NCBI GenBank assembly: GCA_964217345.1
Contig: CAXPJI010000010.1
Coordinates: 1-64,000 of the forward strand
DNA length: 64,000 bases
Direction of reading: 5' to 3'
From: UBA3478 sp964217345
Lineage (GTDB): Bacteria; Bacteroidota; Bacteroidia; Flavobacteriales; Flavobacteriaceae
Part shown: one piece after another, positions 16,957 through 25,866 of the stretch
Numbering within the stretch: the first letter of the stretch is position 1
Layout of the letters: the number at the start of each line of letters is the position of its first letter
Translations under genes and position numbers: made by a program
Notes under the pieces: model-generated
Database searches by the model: none
Told to the model about the DNA's origin: nothing
What the model saw: only the letters and a program-made list of their open reading frames with translations

Positions 16957-16973
16957 GGCGCAAAATAAGCGCC
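16957..16973. repeat. Short inverted repeat GGCGC-N7-GCGCC upstream of lysA
   Basis: Five GC pairs flank the AT-only spacer AAAATAA between 20 and 36 bases before the lysA start. It could be an operator or a small leader hairpin. It has no T-tract and is too small for a lysine riboswitch. The rest of the 188-base gap (16938-17125) holds only the sucC promoter. Confidence 0.4.
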
Positions 16974-17094
16974 TTCTACGGATAAATAGATAGAAATAAT
17001 CATTATTTCTCATTTTATCACAAAGAGTTATAAATAAAACAATCGGAATCGAAGAAAGAGAGAATAATTGGTAGGCCTATTGGTTGTGCTTTCC

Positions 17095-17102
17095 TATTTT
17101 TG
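17095..17102 (+). promoter_or_regulatory. -7 box TATTTTTG for sucC
   Basis: Full TAnnTTTG match 23 bases before the ATG at 17126. A TTG at 17068-17070 lies 24 bases upstream and may be the -33 element. Confidence 0.6.
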
Positions 17103-17125
17103 TAACTCAATTTTAATAGATAAAC

Positions 17126-18319
17126 ATGAACCTTCACGAGTTTCAAGGAAAAGAGATTTTAGCCAGTTTTGGCGTAGGTATTCAACGTGGTAAAGTAGCT
17201 TCAACTCCAGATGAAGCTGTAACGGCTGCAAAAGCTTTAACTGAAGAGACTGATACTGGCTGGCATGTGATCAAAGCCCAAGTTCACGCTGGTGGACGTG
17301 GTAAAGGTGGAGGTGTAAAGCTTGCTAAGAATTTAGATGAGGTTAAGTCTATCGCTGATCAAATCATCGGTATGAATCTAGTTACTCCTCAGACTTCGGC
17401 TGAAGGTAAGAAGGTTCATCAGGTACTTGTAGCAGAGGATGTATATTATCCTGGTGAAAGTGAAACTTCTGAGTTTTACATGTCGGTGCTACTTAATCGT
17501 GGTACTGGTCGTAACATGATTATGTATTCTACTGAAGGAGGTATGGATATCGAGGAAGTTGCTGAGAAAACTCCTCATCTTATTTTTACAGAAGAAGTAG
17601 ATCCTAGTACAGGACTCACTGGATTTCAAGCAAGGAATATTGCTTTTAACCTAGGTCTGTCGGGCAAAGCTTTTAAAGAAATGGTTGGTTTTGTAACCAA
17701 ATTGTACAAAGCTTATGTCGAGAGTGATTCGAGTTTATTTGAGATTAATCCAGTTCTTAAGACCTCAGACGACAAAATTATTGCCGTTGACGCTAAGGTG
17801 ACTCTTGACGATAATGCGCTTTTTAGACGCAAAGCTTATGCAGAGATGCGTGATGAGCGCGAGGAGAATCCAATCGAAGTAGAAGCTAAGGCTCTTGGAC
17901 TAAATTACGTAGATCTTGACGGTAATGTAGGATGTATGGTTAATGGTGCAGGATTAGCTATGGCTACTATGGACCTTATTAAAATGGCAGGTGGTGAGCC
18001 AGCTAACTTTTTAGATGTCGGAGGTACTGCTGATGCGAAACGTGTTGAAGAAGCCTTTAGAATTATTCTTAAGGATCCTAATGTAAAGGCTATCCTTGTA
18101 AATATCTTCGGGGGAATCGTTCGATGTGATCGTGTAGCTAATGGTATTGTAGAGGCCTACAAGAATATGGCAGATCAAATCAATGTACCTATTATCGTTC
18201 GTTTACAAGGAACCAATGCAGAACTTGCAAAACAAATTATTGAAGAATCCGGATTAGAGGTTCACGCAGCAGTCCAATTCCAAGAGGCTGCCGATAAAGT
18301 AAAAGCATTGCTTAATTAA
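17126..18319 (+). CDS. sucC: Succinyl-CoA synthetase (ADP-forming) beta subunit
   Basis: The nucleotide-binding half of the TCA-cycle enzyme that interconverts succinyl-CoA and succinate with ATP formation. The 397 residues begin MNLHEFQGKEI, the family start, followed by the ATP-grasp domain (VIKAQVHAGGRGKGGGVKLA, EINPVLKT) and the C-terminal CoA-ligase domain with FLDVGGTAD, ILVNIFGGIVRCD and LQGTNAELAK. The alpha subunit gene sucD is not adjacent, because uvrB follows on the other strand; separate sucC and sucD loci occur in this phylum. It is closed by a strong terminator shared with uvrB. Confidence 0.97.
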   Translation: MNLHEFQGKEILASFGVGIQRGKVASTPDEAVTAAKALTEETDTGWHVIKAQVHAGGRGKGGGVKLAKNLDEVKSIADQIIGMNLVTPQTSAEGKKVHQVLVAEDVYYPGESETSEFYMSVLLNRGTGRNMIMYSTEGGMDIEEVAEKTPHLIFTEEVDPSTGLTGFQARNIAFNLGLSGKAFKEMVGFVTKLYKAYVESDSSLFEINPVLKTSDDKIIAVDAKVTLDDNALFRRKAYAEMRDEREENPIEVEAKALGLNYVDLDGNVGCMVNGAGLAMATMDLIKMAGGEPANFLDVGGTADAKRVEEAFRIILKDPNVKAILVNIFGGIVRCDRVANGIVEAYKNMADQINVPIIVRLQGTNAELAKQIIEESGLEVHAAVQFQEAADKVKALLN

Positions 18320-18320
18320 C

Positions 18321-18351
18321 AAAAAAGCCGCTCTGAAGAGCGGCTTTTTTT
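18321..18351. terminator. Bidirectional terminator between sucC and uvrB
   Basis: AAAAAA-GCCGCTC-TGAA-GAGCGGC-TTTTTTT is symmetric and so works on both strands. The uvrB stop codon (18350-18352) lies inside its T-tract. Confidence 0.92.
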
Positions 18352-20335
18352 ATACTTGTTCTTGAAGCGTTTTAAGTTGATCTCTTAGTCGAGCCGCCTC
18401 AATAAAGTCTAAAGATTTAGCGGCTTCTTCCATGGCCTTTCGTGTTCTTTTTATTTCATCATTGAGGTCATTGCCACTCATGTAGGCCAATTCCTCTTCT
18501 GAAATTGGTTTTATTCGCGGGGCATCCTTCTTCTCCTTTTTGGTATTTACTAGTGTTGATTCAATGGCTTTATTTAGAGCTTTTGGCTGAATTCCGTGCT
18601 CTTGATTGTAGGTCTCCTGCTTTGATCTTCGATAAGCCGTCTGATCGATGGTTAGTTGCATGCTTTCGGTAATGGTATCTGCATACATAATTGCCTTACC
18701 GTTTAGATTTCGAGCCGCTCTACCCACGGTCTGTGTAAGGCTTCGGTTCGATCGTAAAAAGCCTTCTTTGTCTGCATCTATGATGGCAACTAGAGATACT
18801 TCGGGAAGATCGAGGCCTTCTCTAAGTAGGTTTACTCCAATAAGTACGTCGAATATTCCTTTGCGAAGATCTTGCATGATTTCAACACGCTCAAGAGTAT
18901 CCACATCACTGTGAATATAACGACAACGAACACCGATCCTTGTAAGGTATTTTGTGAGCTCTTCTGCCATTCGTTTGGTAAGTGTGGTGACTAGAACACG
19001 CTCGTCTTTATCTGCACGTATTTTAATTTCCTCGGTAAGATCATCGATTTGATTTTTACTAGGACGTACCTCAATAATCGGATCTAGAAGTCCCGTAGGT
19101 CTGATAAGTTGTTCCGTGTACACCCCTTCACAAAGGGCCAACTCATAATCTGCAGGTGTAGCACTAACATATAATACCTGATTCTGTAGTGCTTCGAATT
19201 CTTCGAATTTGAGGGGTCGGTTATCGAGTGCTGCCGGAAGTCTAAATCCGTAATCGACCAGATTCTCCTTTCGAGATCGATCGCCTCCATACATGGCGTG
19301 TACCTGAGGAATGGTGACATGGCTCTCATCAATAATCATTAAATAGTCATCGGGAAAGTAATCTAAGAGGCAAAAGGGTCTTGTGCCAGGTGCTCGACCG
19401 TCGAGGTATCGGGAATAATTCTCAATACCTGAACAATAGCCGAGTTCCCGCATCATTTCTAAATCGAAGGTGGTTCGTTCTTCTAAACGTTTCGCTTCTA
19501 AAGGTTTTCCGATCTCATTGAAATATTCTATCTGCTTTACAAGGTCATCTTGAATCTGGTGTATCGCATTTTGCAGCACATCAGGAGAGGTGACAAACAT
19601 GTTCGCCGGATAGATGGTCAATCGATCGTAGCTTTCAATTACATTCTGATTTACTGGATCTAACGCCTCTATCTCCTCAATTTCATCACCAAAAAAGTGA
19701 ATGCGGTAGGCGATATCTGCATACCCGGGGTGCACATCGATTACATCTCCCTTTACTCTGAAGTTTCCATGCTTGAAATCTGCGGTGGTCCTCGAATACA
19801 GGGATTGTACCAGTTGTTTCAGAAGTGCAGTTCTAGAAATTACCTGATCTCTTTCGATTTTAATGACGTTCTTCTGAAATTCAATCGGGTTTCCGATACC
19901 GTATAAACAGGACACTGAAGCGATGACGATAACATCTCTCCTTCCACTTAATAAAGAAGAGGTGGTACTCAAACGTAGCTTCTCGATATCTTCGTTGATA
20001 CTAAGATCTTTTTCGATATAGGTTCCACTTGCGGGTATATAGGCTTCGGGTTGATAGTAATCGTAATACGAAACAAAATATTCTACAGCGTTATTTGGAA
20101 AAAACTGCTTGAATTCAGAGTAAAGTTGGGCCGCTAGGGTCTTGTTATGTGCTAAAACGAGTGTTGGCCGTTGAACCGTTTCGATAACGTTAGCCATCGT
20201 AAATGTCTTACCGGAACCGGTTACCCCTAAAAGCGTTTGATGCCGGTCTCCTTCCTTTATCCCTCTCGATAAGGATTCAATCGCCTGAGGTTGGTCACCA
20301 GTAGGCTTAAAGTCGGCGGTTAGTGTAAAACGCAT
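18350..20335 (-). CDS. uvrB: Excinuclease ABC subunit B
   Basis: The damage-verifying helicase-like subunit of nucleotide excision repair, loaded by UvrA and joined by UvrC. The 661-residue protein has Walker A GVTGSGKTFTMAN, the beta-hairpin region YYDYYQPEAYIPASGTYIEKD, DESH (Walker B) in MIIDESHVT, helicase motif V/VI segments GVNLLREGLDLPEV and QTVGRAARN, and a C-terminal UVR motif (AAKSLDFIEAARLRDQL) for UvrC contact. A -7 promoter box ends four bases before its ATG, within the 18-base gap after the ABC permease gene. It therefore has its own promoter, probably giving a leaderless mRNA. Confidence 0.97.
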   Translation of the reverse strand: MRFTLTADFKPTGDQPQAIESLSRGIKEGDRHQTLLGVTGSGKTFTMANVIETVQRPTLVLAHNKTLAAQLYSEFKQFFPNNAVEYFVSYYDYYQPEAYIPASGTYIEKDLSINEDIEKLRLSTTSSLLSGRRDVIVIASVSCLYGIGNPIEFQKNVIKIERDQVISRTALLKQLVQSLYSRTTADFKHGNFRVKGDVIDVHPGYADIAYRIHFFGDEIEEIEALDPVNQNVIESYDRLTIYPANMFVTSPDVLQNAIHQIQDDLVKQIEYFNEIGKPLEAKRLEERTTFDLEMMRELGYCSGIENYSRYLDGRAPGTRPFCLLDYFPDDYLMIIDESHVTIPQVHAMYGGDRSRKENLVDYGFRLPAALDNRPLKFEEFEALQNQVLYVSATPADYELALCEGVYTEQLIRPTGLLDPIIEVRPSKNQIDDLTEEIKIRADKDERVLVTTLTKRMAEELTKYLTRIGVRCRYIHSDVDTLERVEIMQDLRKGIFDVLIGVNLLREGLDLPEVSLVAIIDADKEGFLRSNRSLTQTVGRAARNLNGKAIMYADTITESMQLTIDQTAYRRSKQETYNQEHGIQPKALNKAIESTLVNTKKEKKDAPRIKPISEEELAYMSGNDLNDEIKRTRKAMEEAAKSLDFIEAARLRDQLKTLQEQV

Positions 20336-20339
20336 ACCG

Positions 20340-20347
20340 CAAAAATA
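20340..20347 (-). promoter_or_regulatory. -7 box TATTTTTG for uvrB
   Basis: On the minus strand TATTTTTG is followed by CGGT and then the uvrB ATG. Since transcription begins about four to seven bases after this box, the mRNA would start at or next to the start codon. Confidence 0.55.
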
Positions 20348-20353
20348 CGGATC

Positions 20354-21217
20354 TTACAGGTCTCTTTTCTTCAATATAGCTAGACTACTCCATAAATAAA
20401 TAAGAGTATATCCGATAGCGATAGCAACTTCTTTTAGTGTGGTTTGATAGTTGAGCACAACATCTTCACCCAGTTCTTTGGCTACCGATTGAATCGCACT
20501 CAAACGTGTAAATGGTTCATGTAATAAATTGAAAGAGGCCTGTAGCGGAAAGAATCCTTTGATTTGGCTTGCTAGACTAAAGGCGTCTGTTTTTTCAGCA
20601 AAATTTCCGTATTCTGCTAATAACTCTCCCCCAATACCCCAGACAATTTGCTCGCCAATCAGGAGTACGATCAAAAATCCGAGAGCGAAAGCAGAACGTT
20701 TAATTAATATTCCTAAGAAAAGACATAAACTGAAGAAGCCAAACAGTTTTAGAAAATAGAGTAATAGGAATTGGAGTTCCGAAAATACAATACTGATCTC
20801 CGTATAATCAGAATAAAACATTCCCAAAATCAATGAAATTAATGCTACAAACAAAGTCGAAAGTGCAGAAAAGACTGCAACGACAATCACCTTAGAAGCC
20901 ATAAATTCTTTTTTCGAGAGCCCGTCGATGAGGTTCTGTTTCAAGGTTCGATTACTGTATTCGTTCGAAATCATTGAAACAATGACTACCGCTAAAAAGA
21001 GTTTGAAAAATGCAGCAATAAAGCTGTTAAAATGCCAGATCAATGGAAAATTGAAGATCCCTTGGTCGGCAAGATGAAATTCAATGGGGCCAATATCGAA
21101 TTTGATCGCAGCTATCGAGGCAATGAGGGTTAAAAAAACAAAATAGGCCGATATAAGAATGATACTCGATCTACTGTGCTTAATCTTATGATATTCAATT
21201 AAAAAGAGTCGTTTCAT
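20354..21217 (-). CDS. ABC-2 type transporter permease
   Basis: A 287-residue membrane protein with about six hydrophobic helices. The N terminus MKRLFLIEYHKIKHSRSS and the extracytoplasmic loop after the first helix are typical of bacitracin/NatB-like ABC-2 permeases. ISNEYSNRTLKQNLIDGLSKKEF is the conserved cytosolic coupling segment. It pairs with the ATPase encoded immediately upstream (the two share base 21217). The substrate is unknown. It is not recognisably GldF, since the gliding-associated permease has other signatures. Confidence 0.85.
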   Translation of the reverse strand: MKRLFLIEYHKIKHSRSSIILISAYFVFLTLIASIAAIKFDIGPIEFHLADQGIFNFPLIWHFNSFIAAFFKLFLAVVIVSMISNEYSNRTLKQNLIDGLSKKEFMASKVIVVAVFSALSTLFVALISLILGMFYSDYTEISIVFSELQFLLLYFLKLFGFFSLCLFLGILIKRSAFALGFLIVLLIGEQIVWGIGGELLAEYGNFAEKTDAFSLASQIKGFFPLQASFNLLHEPFTRLSAIQSVAKELGEDVVLNYQTTLKEVAIAIGYTLIYLWSSLAILKKRDL

Positions 21218-22107
21218 CAGGCGTTGGTAATTTCTAAGAATAGTTCTTCAAGTCTTTTTTGGTGACTACTTAAGTGAGTTAGGAAAATTCCTTGTTCAGA
21301 GAAGTACTTATTGATGCTTTCAGGGCTATGATTAGTTTTGATTTTTAAGAGGTCACCTTCCTTTCCTAAAATTTCTATATCGGGGTGCTTTTCAATAGGC
21401 TCAGCTAGTTTTTCTGTATGACTGGAACCAATGAGTAAATAGGCTCCTGATTTCCCCATTTCTTCTACAGAGCCACTGTAAATACTTTTTCCTTTTTGCA
21501 GAATAATCACTTGATCACATACTTTCTCAACCTCGTCGAGTAGATGGGAGGCAAGGAGTATAGTAGTTCCTTTCGAGGCGATTTGTTGAATGAGAACTCT
21601 AATTTGATGAATGCCTTGTGGATCTAAGCCATTAGTCGGTTCATCAAGGATTAATATTTCAGGGTCATTGAGTAGGGCTGAGGCGATTGCCAAGCGCTGT
21701 TTCATTCCTAAAGAAAAGGTAGAGAACAAGTCCTCAGATCGATCGGCTAAACCTACCTCCTTTAATGCTTTTGTTACTGCAGTATTAGGAATTTCTTTAA
21801 TGAGACAAACGAGTTCCAGATTTTCTCTTGCGCTCATATATGGATAGAAGTTTGGCCTTTCAATGATCGCTCCGACTTTCTTTAATGCTTCCTTCGTACT
21901 TAGGGCGCCTTCAAACCATTCAAAGCTACCAGCACTGGCATTCACTACGTTTAGTACGATACCCAATGTGGTAGATTTACCCGAACCATTCGGTCCTAGT
22001 ATTCCATAAACCGAACCTTTTCTTATTTCAAAGCTCAGATTAGTTACCGCCCTAACTCTTCCGTAATTTTTACTGAGCTGATTTCCTTTGAGTAGAATTT
22101 TCGACAT
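21217..22107 (-). CDS. ABC transporter ATP-binding protein
   Basis: A 296-residue ATPase of the drug/bacitracin-exporter class. It has Walker A GPNGSGKSTT, signature FSLGMKQRLAIASAL (SLGMKQR, typical of NatA/BcrA types), Walker B ILILDEPTNGLD and H-loop LLASHLL. The last 80 residues form the C-terminal extension seen in such ATPases. Gene order on the minus strand is ATPase, permease, uvrB. It is divergent from the kinase-like gene, with start codons about 70 bases apart if that gene begins at 22177. Confidence 0.9.
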   Translation of the reverse strand: MSKILLKGNQLSKNYGRVRAVTNLSFEIRKGSVYGILGPNGSGKSTTLGIVLNVVNASAGSFEWFEGALSTKEALKKVGAIIERPNFYPYMSARENLELVCLIKEIPNTAVTKALKEVGLADRSEDLFSTFSLGMKQRLAIASALLNDPEILILDEPTNGLDPQGIHQIRVLIQQIASKGTTILLASHLLDEVEKVCDQVIILQKGKSIYSGSVEEMGKSGAYLLIGSSHTEKLAEPIEKHPDIEILGKEGDLLKIKTNHSPESINKYFSEQGIFLTHLSSHQKRLEELFLEITNA

Positions 22108-22176
22108 GAGTTGTTAGGCTTTAAAATAGATGTCCAATTTATGACCGTTTTTTCTGATAATTGTTACATTGGGGTT

Positions 22177-23232
22177 ATGTCTAATGCTCCACAAATGCTT
22201 TTAAAGAAGCCTAGTTATCCAATTTCACCGATACTTGCGGCTTACTTAAGACGTTACAATCGAAGAGTCAACCTCCCGATCCACTATGATGATTTACTTC
22301 GTTTTCAGGGCTCAGTCACGGTTTATGACCTTCAAGATGAGGACACTCTGTGGGTTCGTGTGTATTACGAAGAATCTGAGAGCGAAGAAATCAACAATGC
22401 TTTAAAACAGATATACTCCACGCTTCATTCTGATGGTAGCCACCAGATTTTTCAACATTTGAGTATAGATGCCATTGATTATTGCACCTTCGGAAATTCA
22501 AAACCATTTCGAATCAAGGTTCGAAATATTTTAAATGACAACTACACCTATTTCTATGTGAAGCGCTCGGATGCTTCTCGAGTTTACGGTCTTGAGATCG
22601 AACACATACTTTCTCCTTACAATTTACATTTCTTGGTTTCTCGAGATACGCTTATCGAAGAGCATATCGCAGGAATACCGGGAGATGTTTTTCTAAAGCA
22701 ATACTTACCACAGTGCAGTGATCGTCAGAAGGCACAACTTGCCAAAGAGTTTGTGAAGTTTAATGAACGATGTATGATTCGATTATTAGGGGATATGCGT
22801 TCGTATAATTATGTTGTAATTCCTGTGCACGATTTTGATAGTGTGATTCATAAAATTCGAGCAATTGATTTCGATCAACAAAATTTTGAGGGAGACCTTA
22901 AAGTATATCGACCTCAGTTCTTCCCTGAGAATCAAAAAATGATTGATCTGATCAAAACGTATTTAAAAAAGGACTCCGTAGATCAATACAAACGCGAAGA
23001 ACGGTCTCTAATTGCTAAGCGCGCCTTAGGTTCAGAAGAGCAGATCAAACGATTACTCAGTGCTGCAATGACAGATACACTTTCTACCGAAGTGCACGTG
23101 AACAACCTAAAGAGTCAGATTTTTGAATTAACTAAAGACTCTGCCTTTAGTAAGGCTAATAGCATGGGAGCAATCCTAAGTGCAGCCTTAGATTTTGTTA
23201 CTCGAAATTACAGAGATCTTAAAACGCTCTAA
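22177..23232 (+). CDS. Unrecognised protein with a divergent kinase-like (APH/CotH-type) pattern
   Basis: I do not recognise this 351-residue protein from a named family. Its middle reads like a degenerate protein or aminoglycoside kinase fold. YFYVKRSD (Lys129) resembles strand 3, GLEIEH (Glu140/142) a helix C glutamate, TLIEEHIAG (about 158-166) the hinge, LLGDMRSYNYVV (Asp206, Asn211) the catalytic loop with the classical D-x4-N spacing, and RAIDFDQ (Asp231) the metal-binding DFG position. No signal peptide or membrane helix is present. The ATG at 22177 is preferred; a TTG at 22111 and an ATG at 22141 extend it upstream without recognisable sequence. It overlaps ndpA by four bases, tail to tail. 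The kinase reading is inference from pattern only. Confidence 0.6.
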   Translation: MSNAPQMLLKKPSYPISPILAAYLRRYNRRVNLPIHYDDLLRFQGSVTVYDLQDEDTLWVRVYYEESESEEINNALKQIYSTLHSDGSHQIFQHLSIDAIDYCTFGNSKPFRIKVRNILNDNYTYFYVKRSDASRVYGLEIEHILSPYNLHFLVSRDTLIEEHIAGIPGDVFLKQYLPQCSDRQKAQLAKEFVKFNERCMIRLLGDMRSYNYVVIPVHDFDSVIHKIRAIDFDQQNFEGDLKVYRPQFFPENQKMIDLIKTYLKKDSVDQYKREERSLIAKRALGSEEQIKRLLSAAMTDTLSTEVHVNNLKSQIFELTKDSAFSKANSMGAILSAALDFVTRNYRDLKTL

Positions 23233-24287
23233 CTTTTAGTTTCACGATTGAAATAAACGAGATAGTAATACATCTGACGCTCTTCGTCCCAACCCTTTTC
23301 TACAAATTTTTCAGCCGATTCAGGATTGATAAAATCTAGTTTAATATGGATGTTAGTATCTAGATGAATTTCGTTCTTGAATTTCTTACGGATATCGCTA
23401 ACCGCTTTGTTTGCAATCGGAAACTCAGAAACGTCTTCAATACTGTATTTAGGCCCCTTATTGACTTTGTAGTTTTTAAACTCGGGAATAAGTTCTGGAT
23501 TTTCTAATACGTCGTTTAAGAAATGCGATTCCTCAAACTGATCTCTTGAAGCAAAGTGATTTACTGCACGGTTCAAGAAGAGCACTTCTTGTTGTTTATC
23601 TTCAGTAGGTAAAATCACCTCTTTGGCAAAGTCTTTACAGAATTTGAGGTAATTTTTGGTTTGAAAATTTTCGTCTTTAAGTGCACTTATGGATAAAAAA
23701 TCTTCGGGCCAGTACTTGGCATCATATCGATTTCGATCGACCGATAAAACTTTGTAACCATTTTCTTCTCCTGTATTGAAAATCAAACAGCCTTTGTCTA
23801 GTTTCTGAACTGAAATTCCTTTGCGAACCGAAATGTTTAGATTTTCTTGGTCCCAATCGAATTCAAAAAAGTCTTGCTTAACCTCACTTTTAAATATGCC
23901 AATAGCACTGACTTTTTCTTTATCGATCAGCACATCTTCAAAGACAGCTACATAAAGTTCTCCGCTATTGATGTGAGGGTGATTCGATTGACCGTATAAG
24001 TGAGTAGCTATAGCAACGCTATGTTCTTGCAGTGTTTCTGGGCTATTAAAAATACTTTTCGCTGCATTGTAAATAGGGTTGAATTCTAAATCTGCTTCGT
24101 GCGTGAAGTGGAAATAGTTTTCTTCTCTTTGGGTAAAAGGAGTAAAGAAATAGCTTTTTAGTAAACCTGAAATCTCGTCGTCTAATCGAAGCGGACTTGC
24201 AGATAGTTGAAGCGGTTCATTTCTGTTTTTATTACCAACCCTGTGTAAGACAAGGCCTTGAAATTGGGCGTTGTATAAATTGAACAT
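23229..24287 (-). CDS. Nucleoid-associated protein, NdpA/YejK family
   Basis: A 352-residue protein of the 37-kDa nucleoid-associated family. Supporting segments are an N-terminal domain rich in aromatic residues (VLHRVGNKNRNE, LLKSYFFTPF), the central GELYVAVFEDVLIDKEKVSAIGIFKSE, GCLIFNTGEENGYKVLSVDRNRYDAKYWPEDFL, and NYLKFCKDFAKEV. Homologues bind DNA and the nucleoid, but the exact role is unsettled. It starts two bases after the stop of the pRiA4b-like gene and is the last gene of a four-gene minus-strand unit that begins with cca. Confidence 0.85.
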   Translation of the reverse strand: MFNLYNAQFQGLVLHRVGNKNRNEPLQLSASPLRLDDEISGLLKSYFFTPFTQREENYFHFTHEADLEFNPIYNAAKSIFNSPETLQEHSVAIATHLYGQSNHPHINSGELYVAVFEDVLIDKEKVSAIGIFKSEVKQDFFEFDWDQENLNISVRKGISVQKLDKGCLIFNTGEENGYKVLSVDRNRYDAKYWPEDFLSISALKDENFQTKNYLKFCKDFAKEVILPTEDKQQEVLFLNRAVNHFASRDQFEESHFLNDVLENPELIPEFKNYKVNKGPKYSIEDVSEFPIANKAVSDIRKKFKNEIHLDTNIHIKLDFINPESAEKFVEKGWDEERQMYYYLVYFNRETKS

Positions 24288-24289
24288 AA

Positions 24290-24832
24290 TTAATTGTAGT
24301 CGTCGTAATCAGCGTCGGAATAATCAGAAAAATCATCAAATTCATCACCGAATTCATCATCGAAATCTTCATCAGAATCCTCATAAAAGTCATCCCCTGA
24401 AGATCCTTTCTCACTTTTAAATTGTTTCTCAGGCGCCTCCGAGGGCAGTTCTCCGAAACTGAATAGTAGCTGCGGTAAATCTATAGATGATTCATCGTTT
24501 TCTACTGCGGCTAGCTCTACAAAAAAGGTCCACATTTGCAGTAAGTCATAGATGTAGATGAGTTTCGGGTGATCAGTAGTTAGTATGCTGCTGATTGGAG
24601 TATCTCTCATTAAGACCGTATCATCTTCAAATCCTAAATCGACGATTGGGTATTCTTGACCTTGATTCCACTCCTGGTCACAACCGTAAAAGGTTGCCAT
24701 TTCAATTCCGTCAAAACCGAATGCTTGACTCAACGAATTATGCAAATCTTCAAGGGTGCTTTCACTGGAGATAGCAATGTCTCTGAACACATCAGTTTGA
24801 TCATCAAGAATAGCACGAATTTTATAGATCAT
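24290..24832 (-). CDS. pRiA4b ORF-3-like (IS1096 TnpR-type) protein with acidic tail
   Basis: A 180-residue protein. Residues 1-140 match the plasmid pRiA4b ORF-3 fold (IYKIRAILDDQTDVFRDIAI, STLEDLHNSLSQAFGFD, EMATFYGCDQEWNQG, YIYDLLQMWTFFVEL). The last 45 residues are almost entirely Asp, Glu, Ser, Phe and Tyr, a disordered acidic tail. Function is unknown. The database name mentions transposon TnpR, but no mobile element is present here and the gene sits inside a housekeeping operon. It is eight bases after ctaA and two before ndpA. Confidence 0.85.
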   Translation of the reverse strand: MIYKIRAILDDQTDVFRDIAISSESTLEDLHNSLSQAFGFDGIEMATFYGCDQEWNQGQEYPIVDLGFEDDTVLMRDTPISSILTTDHPKLIYIYDLLQMWTFFVELAAVENDESSIDLPQLLFSFGELPSEAPEKQFKSEKGSSGDDFYEDSDEDFDDEFGDEFDDFSDYSDADYDDYN

Positions 24833-24840
24833 AGTAATGT

Positions 24841-25866
24841 TTAATTAACAGTTTTGTTATTACTTCTGTAAGAGCGGAGCCAAATATAGATCTGAAATCC
24901 GAATAATATAGAAGCAATTACTAAGTGAATAGGTTGAGTTGAAAACGGGAAGTCAAAATAATACATGATCACCCCACTAAGCACAGAAATTGCGATAAGT
25001 GCAAGGATGATTTGCTGAGTTTTCAATAAGCTCGAGTGACTCTTTCGAATTCGTTTATAAATCCATAGGTGAAACAGAATTACGAGTATAGAAAACGAGC
25101 GATGTATGTAAAATAAAAGGGTCTCTGCTCCCTGAAGACTAAAGAAATTACTCCCTATTTGCTCTTTGGAAGAATCCACATATTGACGAACCTGAGTTCC
25201 CATAAGAACTTGTATTAGTGTTAAAACGAAACCCGCTAACAGGTACTTCCCTAAAACTGAAGGCTGACCAAATAGCTTGCGCTCCACCGTTTTTTCATAA
25301 TAAATGAAAAGTATAGCGACGAGCACTAGTGCCATAAACATATGTAGGCTGATTCGAAAAGGATTGAGTACTGAGTAAACTACTGTTGCCCCAAGCCAAG
25401 CTTGAAATAATATCCCAATCAGCAGTACCGTACTAAGCCATCTAAGATCGGTTCGTTTAGGCCCGGTGAACCAACTACTCAGGAATAGTAGTAGTGTGCT
25501 TAACCCAGCCAAAGCTCCGAGGAGTCGATTAATATACTCGATCCAAGTGTGCCATGGATTAAAAGTAGCGTAATCATGTTTTTCGTAATTCTCCCAATTA
25601 GACCCTTCATAGACTTCAGCGGATCTAAAATCTTTAAGGGCTACTTCTAAGTGATTTTCTCTAATAATTACTTGTCCTTGCTGGTAGGTAGTATTCGCTT
25701 GCCATAAGAGTTCTGCTTCATTGGTAGGGGGTATAAGGTGTCCAAAGCACTTAGGCCAATCAGGGCATCCCATCCCGCTTCCGGTCATCCTGACGATAGC
25801 CCCGGCGGCGATTACCAGATAAATGATCAATAAGGTAGCGATGGCTAGTTTTCGATTTCGATTCAC
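24841..25866 (-). CDS. ctaA: Heme A synthase (COX15/CtaA)
   Basis: An inner-membrane enzyme that oxidises heme O to heme A for cytochrome oxidase. The 341 residues form about eight helices. Family marks are VRMTGSGMGCPDWPKCFG near the N terminus, the HTWIEYINRLLG heme-ligand helix, SLHMFMALVLV, LIQVLMGTQVRQYVD, the second His helix FYIHRSFSILVILFHLWIY, and QPIHLVIASILFG. The periplasmic insertion after helix 1 (about 50-110) matches the COX15 form of this phylum. It overlaps cca by four bases. Confidence 0.93.
   Translation of the reverse strand: MNRNRKLAIATLLIIYLVIAAGAIVRMTGSGMGCPDWPKCFGHLIPPTNEAELLWQANTTYQQGQVIIRENHLEVALKDFRSAEVYEGSNWENYEKHDYATFNPWHTWIEYINRLLGALAGLSTLLLFLSSWFTGPKRTDLRWLSTVLLIGILFQAWLGATVVYSVLNPFRISLHMFMALVLVAILFIYYEKTVERKLFGQPSVLGKYLLAGFVLTLIQVLMGTQVRQYVDSSKEQIGSNFFSLQGAETLLFYIHRSFSILVILFHLWIYKRIRKSHSSLLKTQQIILALIAISVLSGVIMYYFDFPFSTQPIHLVIASILFGFQIYIWLRSYRSNNKTVN

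Noticed and set aside
16938..17125. Lysine riboswitch upstream of lysA
   Set aside because: The 188-base gap is AT-rich, shared with the sucC promoter, and shows none of the long helices of the L-box.
24290..24832. IS1096 TnpR passenger as evidence for a mobile element
   Set aside because: The database family name is misleading. No transposase, inverted ends or direct repeats are near, and the gene is inside a tight housekeeping operon.
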